Shown here: positions 1 to 5,467 of the stretch, one piece after another
Numbering within the stretch: the stretch's first letter is position 1
Layout of the letters: every line of letters starts with the position of its first letter
Assembly (NCBI GenBank): GCA_946623775.1
Contig: CAMORJ010000077.1
Coordinates: forward strand, 1 to 7,080
DNA length: 7,080 nucleotides
Source of the DNA: an uncultured Bacillota bacterium
GTDB lineage: Bacteria; Bacillota_I; Bacilli_A; RFN20; CAG-826
Reading direction: 5' to 3'
Position numbers and translations under genes: made by a program
Notes under the pieces: model-generated
What the model was told of the DNA's origin: nothing
The model's database searches: none
What the model saw: only the letters and a program-made list of their open reading frames with translations

Positions 1-54
1 AGCGCCTCCATGGCATGGAGGAGGTCATCGGTTCGATCCCGACAAGGTCCACCA
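1..54 (+). tRNA. tRNA-Ala (anticodon GGC), 5' end missing
   Basis: This is the 3' two thirds of an alanine tRNA, cut by the left edge. The anticodon stem CCTCC (5-9) pairs with GGAGG (17-21) around a 7-nt loop ATGGCAT, placing anticodon GGC at 12-14, which reads GCC/GCU alanine codons. A 5-nt variable region (22-26) follows. The T arm has loop TTCGATC (32-38) and a stem with four pairs plus an A-C mismatch at its outer end (27/43). The acceptor 3' strand AAGGTCC (44-50), discriminator A51 and an encoded CCA (52-54) close the gene. The 5' acceptor strand, predicted to be GGACCTT, and most of the D arm lie outside the window. Confidence 0.95.
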
Positions 55-66
55 AATTGATTCCAT

Positions 67-97
67 ACCGCCAAGTAAATGCTCGGCGGTTTTTCTT
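67..97 (+). terminator. Rho-independent terminator of the tRNA-Ala transcript
   Basis: ACCGCC (67-72) pairs with GGCGGT (85-90). Inside the stem an A-C mismatch is followed by two more pairs (74-75 with 82-83) and a 6-nt loop. A T-rich tract (90-97, TTTTTCTT) follows directly. It lies 12 nt after the tRNA CCA end and isolates the MATE gene promoter from the tRNA transcript. Confidence 0.85.
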
Positions 98-118
98 CTA
101 TTTGGTGCATTTTTCGAG

Positions 119-144
119 AACCTTTATGAAATAAGGTTTACAAT
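119..144 (+). promoter_or_regulatory. Promoter of the MATE gene: TACAAT -10 with an adjacent inverted repeat
   Basis: The -10 hexamer TACAAT (139-144) ends 8 bp before the A of the ATG at 152, so the expected transcription start is at 151-152. No convincing -35 lies 16-18 bp upstream. The arms AACCTT (119-124) and AAGGTT (133-138) form an inverted repeat with an 8-nt spacer that abuts the -10 box, so it occupies the -35/-10 spacer. That is a plausible operator position, but the arms are only 6 bp and no regulator is known. The AAGG at 133-136 is 15 nt from the ATG, too far to act as a normal Shine-Dalgarno. Confidence 0.55.
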
Positions 145-151
145 AATCGCC

Positions 152-1558
152 ATGTCCACCAGGAAGGAAAAGAACATCTATTGGCTATCGAGCGCCCCTA
201 TAGGTCGCGCATTGGTTGCCCTGTCCATCCCTACGGTCGTCAGTCAGATGATCGCGGTGATTTACAACCTGGCGGATACTTTGTTTATCGGAAGGCTAAA
301 TGATCCGAGCCAGGTTGCCGCGGTTACATATTCATTATCTTTAATGATTCTTTTTAATGCGGGCGCCAATTTATTTGGAGTTGGCGGTTCCGCTTTTATC
401 GCCCATGCTTTGGGCAGAGGCGATCGTGACGCGGCTAGAAAAGCCGCATCGTTTTCTTTATTCGCAGGCGTGATCCTTTCCGTTGCCTACATGTTTGTGA
501 TCGCTGCCTTCCAAGATTCCATTTATCCGGCTTTGGGGGCGACCGGAGACTCTCTGCGCCATGTTAAGGAGTATGCGTTCTTCACCGTCGTTCTTGGGAC
601 GCTCCCTGCAGTCATGAATCCGCTTCTGGCCCATTTGCTTCGTGGGGAAGGGCATGCGTTCGGCGCTTCTTTTGGCGTTGCTCTTGGCGGAATTCTCAAC
701 ATCGTTCTGGACCCGATCTTTATATTTGCCATCGGAATGGAGGTCGCTGGCGCTGGGCTTGCCACGTTTTTATCAAACGTTATCGCCTGCGTTTTTTTGA
801 TTATCTATACAATCACCAAACGGTCTTCGACAGTCGTCAACATGAATCCGAAAAATGTAGTGGTGGGCAAAGCAAACGCTAAAGAAATACTGGTTGCCGG
901 CCTTCCCAATTGTGTCATTTCCCTAATGGCTTCGGCATCCAATATAGTCGGCAATTACCTCTTTAGTTCCTATGGCGATCAAATCGTTGCCGGTTGGGGC
1001 ATCGCGAGGAAAATAGATATCTTGGCATTCGCCATCGCGCAAGGAATGACGCAAGGGTCTTTGCCTTTGATTTCCTATTCATATTCATCCAAAAAGAAGG
1101 ATCGATTGTTCAAAAGCATCAAATTATCATTCGCATTCGCCATCGCCATGGGCATCGTCGGTGCGCTCCTAATGTTTTTCTTGGCCAGACCCGCATCTCA
1201 ATTGTTTATCGAGGACGAAACGACCGTTTTTTATGCAGAACAATTTACCAGGATTCTAAGCATCACATGCATAACCACGGCTCCCGCTTTTATGGTTATC
1301 ACCGTTTTCCAATCCGTGGGTCGGAAGTGGCAGCCTTTCTTCTTAAGCTTCTTCAGGAAAGGTATTTTCAACATTGTTTTCTCCATCATCTTCTCTTTGT
1401 CTCTTGGCGAATATGGCATCGCGGCGGCAACGCCTGCCGCGGATTTTCTGGCGATGTGCGTATCGCTTGCGCTGTTCTTTGTTTATTATGGGAAATTCAA
1501 AGCCGAAATGGCGGCGATTCCAGAAGAGGCTCCATCATCTGAAAACGAAAATAGTTGA
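152..1558 (+). CDS. MATE family efflux transporter
   Basis: This 468-residue integral membrane protein of the MATE (multidrug and toxic compound extrusion) family is of usual length for 12 transmembrane helices. MATE proteins export cationic drugs, dyes or metabolites in exchange for Na+ or H+. The family hallmarks are visible: the first-helix segment YNLADTLFIGRLND (about 38-51), the GVGGSAFIAHALGRGD loop (about 76-91), the RGEGHAFGAS stretch (about 164-173) and NIVLDPIFIF (about 183-192). Long hydrophobic runs continue to about residue 450 and end in a short acidic, Ser-rich tail (PEEAPSSENENS). The ATG at 152 is chosen because the homology begins soon after it and the -10 box lies just upstream. 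There is no Shine-Dalgarno, so the mRNA is probably leaderless. It is transcribed alone, with the tRNA terminator upstream and a separate promoter for the kinase downstream. No strong terminator is seen after the TGA. The substrate cannot be predicted from sequence. Confidence 0.93.
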   Translation: MSTRKEKNIYWLSSAPIGRALVALSIPTVVSQMIAVIYNLADTLFIGRLNDPSQVAAVTYSLSLMILFNAGANLFGVGGSAFIAHALGRGDRDAARKAASFSLFAGVILSVAYMFVIAAFQDSIYPALGATGDSLRHVKEYAFFTVVLGTLPAVMNPLLAHLLRGEGHAFGASFGVALGGILNIVLDPIFIFAIGMEVAGAGLATFLSNVIACVFLIIYTITKRSSTVVNMNPKNVVVGKANAKEILVAGLPNCVISLMASASNIVGNYLFSSYGDQIVAGWGIARKIDILAFAIAQGMTQGSLPLISYSYSSKKKDRLFKSIKLSFAFAIAMGIVGALLMFFLARPASQLFIEDETTVFYAEQFTRILSITCITTAPAFMVITVFQSVGRKWQPFFLSFFRKGIFNIVFSIIFSLSLGEYGIAAATPAADFLAMCVSLALFFVYYGKFKAEMAAIPEEAPSSENENS

Positions 1559-1609
1559 GACGTGTATCGATTTTTGGATTGGAATCAGTCTTTCTTTAAA
1601 AGGAACGTC

Positions 1610-1644
1610 TTGATTGTCGTTCAAAACATTTTTGATTGACGGTC
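1610..1644 (+). repeat. Imperfect 13-bp direct repeat, 22-bp period, upstream of the kinase promoter
   Basis: TTGATTGTCGTTC (1610-1622) and TTGATTGACGGTC (1632-1644) match at 11 of 13 positions and start 22 bp apart, about two helical turns. The second copy overlaps the likely -35 region of the kinase promoter. This spacing suits a regulator bound to one face of the DNA, but the repeat is short and chance is possible. Confidence 0.4.
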
Positions 1645-1658
1645 TCTTAAGATATAAT
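1632..1658 (+). promoter_or_regulatory. Promoter of the ROK kinase gene
   Basis: A perfect consensus -10 box TATAAT lies at 1653-1658. The best -35 candidate is TTGATT (1632-1637) with a short 15-bp spacer. The expected transcription start is about 1665, giving a leader of only about a dozen bases that consists almost entirely of the Shine-Dalgarno and its spacer. This promoter decides the start codon: the upstream in-frame ATG at 1657 overlaps the -10 box and would not be in the mRNA. Confidence 0.7.
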
Positions 1659-1665
1659 GATTCTC

Positions 1666-1670
1666 AGAGG
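1666..1670 (+). promoter_or_regulatory. Ribosome binding site that sets the kinase start
   Basis: AGAGG (1666-1670) sits 7 nt before the ATG at 1678, a normal Shine-Dalgarno spacing. It supports 1678 over the in-frame ATG at 1657. Confidence 0.7.
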
Positions 1671-1677
1671 TTTTCAT

Positions 1678-2643
1678 ATGCTAGCAATCGGTATTGATAT
1701 TGGTGGGATGTCCATCAAAATTGGCTTTGTCAACGAACGTGGCGAGATTACGCATCGCTTCCGCATGGCGGTATTAAAAGGCGTTTCGCAAGGCCAGATC
1801 ATGAAAGAACTTGGTGACTTGGTTAATGCTGAAATCGAAGATGCAGGACTGCATTATTCGGATTTCATCGGCGTTGGCGTTGGATGCCCTGGCTCAATCA
1901 ATACTTTGACGGGCCGCTGCGATTTCTCTCCGAACTTAGATTGGCATGACCTTGATATCGTCGGGATGCTCTCCTCTAGCATCGGATTGCCGGTTAGAAT
2001 CGCCAACGACGCGAATGCCGCGATGCTTGGCGAAGCCATGTTCGGCGCGGGCAAGGATTTTAAGAATCTTGTCCTTTTGACTTTGGGCACTGGCGTCGGC
2101 GGCGGCGTTTACATCGATGGAAAGCTTTTCGAAGGCAATGAAGGAAAAGGCGGCGAAGTAGGGCACACCATCATCAGGCTTGGCGGAAGGCAATGCTCCT
2201 GCGGTTTGCGAGGCTGCTTTGAAACATATGCCTCTGCCTCCGCTTTGATTGCCGATACCAAGAAAGCAATGAAAAAGAATAAAGACTCCAAAATGTGGGA
2301 CTATGTCCACGGAAATATCGACACCGTCAATGGTGCAACCGCCTTCGAATGCGCCAAGTTGGGTGATCAAACCGCAATGGAAGTCGTTGAAAACTATGAG
2401 ATGTGGTTGACATACGGCATTGTCAATTTCTGCAATATCTTCAGGCCCGACGCCGTCATTTTGGGCGGTGGCATTTCTGGGCAAAAAGAATATCTCACTC
2501 GCCCAATCGAAGAAAAATTAGCCGAGCTCCATTATGGCTTCCCAATGACGCCGAAAGTTCGCATCCTCGTTTCTAAATTAGGGAATGACGCAGGTATCCT
2601 TGGTGCAGCGAGTTTGGCTTTTGAAAAAGTTCAAAATCAATAA
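1678..2643 (+). CDS. ROK family sugar kinase, probably glucokinase
   Basis: This 321-residue cytosolic ROK (Repressor, ORF, Kinase) protein most likely phosphorylates glucose to glucose-6-phosphate with ATP. The N-terminal phosphate-binding motif DIGGMSIKIG (7-16) has Met where most members have Thr. CPGSIN (70-75) and NDANAAMLGE (110-119) follow, with Asp111 as expected catalytic base, then GTGVGGG (137-143). The ROK zinc site is intact: His163 in GGEVGH plus Cys173, Cys175 and Cys180 in CSCGLRGC. FRPDAVILGGGIS and a C-terminal GNDAGILGAA resemble Bacillus GlcK, and the length also matches. There is no N-terminal helix-turn-helix, so it is a kinase rather than a ROK repressor such as NagC or XylR. 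The start at 1678 is preferred for its Shine-Dalgarno and because the upstream ATG overlaps the -10 box. Fructokinase, allokinase or N-acetylmannosamine kinase activity cannot be excluded, but the nearby GH3 glycosidase fits a glucose role. Confidence 0.88.
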   Translation: MLAIGIDIGGMSIKIGFVNERGEITHRFRMAVLKGVSQGQIMKELGDLVNAEIEDAGLHYSDFIGVGVGCPGSINTLTGRCDFSPNLDWHDLDIVGMLSSSIGLPVRIANDANAAMLGEAMFGAGKDFKNLVLLTLGTGVGGGVYIDGKLFEGNEGKGGEVGHTIIRLGGRQCSCGLRGCFETYASASALIADTKKAMKKNKDSKMWDYVHGNIDTVNGATAFECAKLGDQTAMEVVENYEMWLTYGIVNFCNIFRPDAVILGGGISGQKEYLTRPIEEKLAELHYGFPMTPKVRILVSKLGNDAGILGAASLAFEKVQNQ

Positions 2644-2651
2644 GCAGTCAA

Positions 2652-3041
2652 CTATTTTGAGATTCTGAAGCGCTTTTCGGCAGGGAAAAAGTTGCATAGT
2701 TTATCGACCGAAATCTCTCGGACGTTTTTCCCGTTTTCCGAAATAGTCACCTCGCACTCAACCCCATCCAAAAGATCGTTGTAGTAGACCCCGCCTTGCT
2801 TTCCGCTTAAGTAGAGAATGTATTTCGTGACCAAATCCTTGATTTGCGTTGCGTCATCGTCAAATTCTGCCTTAACGCCCATAGAATGGTCCGCTTGCTT
2901 AGAAACAACCATTTCGAATGTCGGAAATGCGGTGGTTCCATTTACATAACCGGGGGTTAAATAGAGTTCGGGGTTCGAAGCGGCAAAGTAGCTCATCAAT
3001 GCCGTGAAATCGTCTGTTTTAAACACAAGGTACTTTCTCAT
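2652..3041 (-). CDS. Hypothetical protein, 129 residues
   Basis: I do not recognise this protein. It begins MRKYLVFKTDDF and ends FFPAEKRFRISK. It has no signal peptide, no membrane helix and no evident zinc or nucleotide-binding motif; only two cysteines, both in the C-terminal third. The mixture of alternating hydrophobic stretches and acidic patches (AEFDDDATQ, DLLDGVECEVTIS) suggests a small soluble alpha/beta fold. The ATG at 3041 is chosen over an in-frame TTG at 3065, because the -10 box TATAAT (3056-3051) lies between them and would exclude the TTG from the mRNA. The stop is 8 bp from the stop of the convergent kinase gene. Its promoter is divergent from that of the GH3 operon across a 71-bp gap, so it could be a co-regulated partner or a local regulator, but nothing in its sequence shows DNA binding. 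It is probably real given its consensus -10 box and its place filling an otherwise empty 470-bp gap. Confidence 0.7.
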   Translation of the reverse strand: MRKYLVFKTDDFTALMSYFAASNPELYLTPGYVNGTTAFPTFEMVVSKQADHSMGVKAEFDDDATQIKDLVTKYILYLSGKQGGVYYNDLLDGVECEVTISENGKNVREISVDKLCNFFPAEKRFRISK

Positions 3042-3050
3042 ACAAGCACA

Positions 3051-3056
3051 ATTATA
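3051..3056 (-). promoter_or_regulatory. -10 box of the minus-strand hypothetical gene
   Basis: On the minus strand a perfect TATAAT (3056 to 3051) ends 10 bp before the A of the ATG at 3041. The predicted transcription start is within 0-3 nt of the ATG, and there is no Shine-Dalgarno. No good -35 is seen at the standard spacing. Confidence 0.6.
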
Positions 3057-3085
3057 ATGCGCCAAGTTTGTTGATGTGGTTTTTT

Positions 3086-3105
3086 CGCCTTTAAAAGGCG
3101 ATAAT
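3086..3105 (+). promoter_or_regulatory. GH3 operon promoter with a perfect 15-bp palindrome
   Basis: CGCCTTT (3086-3092) and AAAGGCG (3094-3100) form a perfect inverted repeat around one A. The last G of the palindrome is the first base of the -10 hexamer GATAAT (3100-3105), so a bound protein would cover the -35/-10 spacer and block RNA polymerase. The -10 ends 8 bp before the A of the GH3 ATG at 3113. A T run lies before the palindrome, not after it, so on the plus strand it is not a terminator. The region also holds the divergent promoter of the minus-strand gene, and one regulator could control both directions. The regulator is not encoded in this window as far as I can tell. Confidence 0.6.
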
Positions 3106-3112
3106 ATGCGAT

Positions 3113-5467
3113 ATGAAAATCATTCGCTCCCGTTTGAAAAAGGTTCCTCTAAAGGAAAAAGTTTCACTCCTATATGGCGATGGCAACTGGAAAATCCGTG
3201 GCATTCCATCGCAAAATCTCTCCGGTTTGACGATGCACGATGGGCCTATGGGGCTTCGTGTCGCCGATGCGCAAGGACTAGCGGATGGATTATCGACTTC
3301 CCTCCCTGCGACGTGCTACCCCTCGCCGGCGTTGATGGCGTGCTCCTTCGACGTTGATTTGCTTCGTGAAGAGGGGGAAATGCTCGCGTATGAATGCAAT
3401 CTGGCAAAAACCAACATGCTCCTTGCCCCGGGCATCAATATCAAGCGCAATCCGCTGTGCGGAAGGAACTTCGAGTATTATTCCGAGGATCCATATCTTA
3501 CAGGAAAGCTAGCGGCAAGTTTCGTTAAAGGCCTTCAAAAGAAAAAAGTGGCCGCTTGCGTTAAACATTTTTGCTGCAATAGCCAAGAGTATTTCCGCAT
3601 GGTCAACGATTCTATCGTAGACCAACGCGCCCTAAGGGAGATTTATCTTCGAGCGTTCGAAATTGTTGTTACCGAAGCCAATCCCGCTGCGATTATGGCT
3701 TCCTACAACAAGATCAACGGCGTCTATGCTTGCGACAATGAAGATTTGCTCCTCGGCACCTTGAAAGGGCAGTGGAGATACGGTGGCGTGGTCATGTCGG
3801 ATTGGGGCGGAACCAGCGATTATGTTCTTTCCCATAACCACGGCCTGGATTTGGAAATGCCTGGGACGTTTGACCGAAAGAAGGATTTAACCCGTGCGAT
3901 TAAGCGCGGGTATCTGAATTTGGAGAGAATCAATGACTCCGCTGAGCGCATTACTGCGCTTCTTCAAAAGTTTGGCGGGGAGATGCAGCCCCTACCTGCG
4001 CCGAAAATGAAGCCACATGATTTTGCCAGACGCGCAGCTGAGGAAAGCATGGTATTGCTCAAAAACGATGGGATTCTTCCTTTGAAGAACTACCGCGATT
4101 GCGCGGTCATCGGCGCGCTCGCGGAAAAACCACGTTTCCAGGGCGCTGGAAGTGCGAGAGTCAATGCACGTCCTGTCTCTTTTTTGGAAGCAACCGGAAA
4201 TGCGCTTCCCTATTCCCCTGGCTATTCGCTTGATGAAAACAAACATAGCGAGCTTCGCTTGGATGCCATTGACCTAGCTTCGAAAAGCAAAAAGGTGCTT
4301 CTATTCTTAGGCCTTCCGGAGTCCAGCGAAGGCGAAGGCGTTGACCGTCAATCGCTCTTATTGCCCGAAGAACAGCTCAGCCTATTCGATGCGATTTACA
4401 AAGTGAACCAGAATATCGTTGTGGTTCTCTCTTGTGGCGCACCTGTCGAATTGCCATTCAAAGAATCCGCAAAAGCCATTCTGCTGACCTATTTGGCTGG
4501 CGAGGCTTTCGGCGAAGCGGTGGACCGCATTCTCCGCGGCGAAGTGAATCCGAGCGGAAGACTGGCCGAAACCTGGCCGATCCACCTATCATATGTCCCT
4601 AGTTTTGGATTCTACCCTGGCACTCAAACGCAGTCTGTGTATCGCGAATCGATTTATGTTGGCTATCGCTACTATGCCACCGTGAACATCCCGGTCAATT
4701 ATCCATTTGGCTATGGGCTTGGCTATTCGAAGTTCAAATATTCCAAGCCAGTGTTGTCTGCTTCAAGCATTTCCAATTCCGAGACCATCAAAGCCACCGT
4801 GGAGGTGCAAAACGTCTCCAAACGCGACGGCGCGACGGTTGTGCAACTGTATTCGGAGCCTCCAAAGGGCAATGTTTTCAAACCCATTCGCACTTTAATC
4901 GGATTTGCCAAATTGAGGCTTAAGGCCGGCGAAACGAAAGAAGTCACCTTTGAAATCCGCATGCGCGACTTCGCTCATTTCGACGTGGCCTCTCGCTCTT
5001 TCAGGGTTGAAGGCGGCAACTATTTGCTAGAAGTTGGAGAATCGTCTTCGGACATAAAATCAAAAGTCATCTTAAGCGTTATTTCCAACGATACGTTCCC
5101 TTCGCAAAAGCAGATGTGCCCCGCATATTACAAGCCGACCAAAGAAGGTTTTATCCAATTTGAAAACGATTTCGAATTCCTTCTCGGAAGACCTGTCAAA
5201 CTGGCTTCAGACCCTCGTACCCCTCCCTATACCGTGAATTCGACGCTGACGGACATCGCTGAAACTTGGATTGGCCGCCTCATGCTGAAAAAAGCCGGCG
5301 CAGTTGCGGGCGACGATCCTGTCATGAATGCGTTCATCATGCAGATGCCCCTGCGCAACCTTTCCATGGGAAATATCGGTCCGAAAAAAATCAAAGGAAT
5401 CGTGCTTCTCGCCAACAGAAAATTTGTCCGTGGGCTATTCACCTTCTTATTCTCGAGGAACCGATAG
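3113..5467 (+). CDS. Glycoside hydrolase family 3 beta-glycosidase (beta-glucosidase-like)
   Basis: This 784-residue GH3 enzyme lacks a signal peptide and so probably cleaves imported beta-linked glycosides in the cytosol, releasing terminal glucose or a related sugar with retention of configuration. The N-terminal barrel (about 1-285) carries the substrate-binding HDGPMGLR (42-49), GRNFEYYSEDP (117-127), KHFCCNSQE (151-159) and the nucleophile Asp230 in VMSDWGG. The alpha/beta sandwich (about 305-490) carries LLKNDGILPL and the likely acid/base Glu408 in EGVDRQSLLLP, then GEVNPSGRLAETWP. A fibronectin III-like domain follows the PFGYGLGYSKF segment (about 531-655). A further 125 residues (about 660-784), with NSTLTDIAETWIGRLM and MPLRNLSMG, lie beyond the usual three-domain core. 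The ATG at 3113 lies 8 bp after the -10 box with no Shine-Dalgarno. It is the first gene of an operon with the next gene. Exact substrate (glucoside, xyloside or other) is unknown. Confidence 0.92.
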   Translation: MKIIRSRLKKVPLKEKVSLLYGDGNWKIRGIPSQNLSGLTMHDGPMGLRVADAQGLADGLSTSLPATCYPSPALMACSFDVDLLREEGEMLAYECNLAKTNMLLAPGINIKRNPLCGRNFEYYSEDPYLTGKLAASFVKGLQKKKVAACVKHFCCNSQEYFRMVNDSIVDQRALREIYLRAFEIVVTEANPAAIMASYNKINGVYACDNEDLLLGTLKGQWRYGGVVMSDWGGTSDYVLSHNHGLDLEMPGTFDRKKDLTRAIKRGYLNLERINDSAERITALLQKFGGEMQPLPAPKMKPHDFARRAAEESMVLLKNDGILPLKNYRDCAVIGALAEKPRFQGAGSARVNARPVSFLEATGNALPYSPGYSLDENKHSELRLDAIDLASKSKKVLLFLGLPESSEGEGVDRQSLLLPEEQLSLFDAIYKVNQNIVVVLSCGAPVELPFKESAKAILLTYLAGEAFGEAVDRILRGEVNPSGRLAETWPIHLSYVPSFGFYPGTQTQSVYRESIYVGYRYYATVNIPVNYPFGYGLGYSKFKYSKPVLSASSISNSETIKATVEVQNVSKRDGATVVQLYSEPPKGNVFKPIRTLIGFAKLRLKAGETKEVTFEIRMRDFAHFDVASRSFRVEGGNYLLEVGESSSDIKSKVILSVISNDTFPSQKQMCPAYYKPTKEGFIQFENDFEFLLGRPVKLASDPRTPPYTVNSTLTDIAETWIGRLMLKKAGAVAGDDPVMNAFIMQMPLRNLSMGNIGPKKIKGIVLLANRKFVRGLFTFLFSRNR
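5455..5459 (+). promoter_or_regulatory. Ribosome binding site of the esterase gene, inside the GH3 coding region
   Basis: GAGGA (5455-5459) lies 8 nt before the ATG at 5468 and is embedded in the last codons of the GH3 gene. Translation of the second gene is therefore probably coupled to that of the first. Confidence 0.75.

Noticed and set aside
994..1542. 182-codon plus-strand frame inside the MATE gene
   Set aside because: It is an out-of-frame shadow, rich in His/Arg, over a region whose main frame reads as transmembrane helices typical of MATE.
1558..1610. Possible terminator after the MATE gene (AGACGT at 1558-1563 with ACGTCT at 1605-1610)
   Set aside because: Only six pairs enclose a 41-nt loop and there is no U tract after the 3' arm. 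It is too weak to call.
1556..1637. Reading through TGA as Trp to extend the MATE protein (UGA-Trp code)
   Set aside because: All Trp codons in the window genes are TGG, the extension shows no MATE similarity, and the esterase gene also ends cleanly at TGA followed by TAG.
1936..2484. 182-codon minus-strand frame inside the kinase gene
   Set aside because: It is antisense to the conserved ROK core, including the catalytic and zinc motifs, and has no promoter or ribosome site of its own.
2666..2679. Possible catabolite-responsive (cre) site, TGAAGCGCTTTTC
   Set aside because: It resembles the cre consensus but lacks one base of register and the terminal A, and it lies inside a coding region far from any promoter.
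3041..3065. Longer start (TTG at 3065) for the minus-strand hypothetical gene
   Set aside because: The consensus -10 TATAAT (3056-3051) lies downstream of that codon, so it would not be transcribed.
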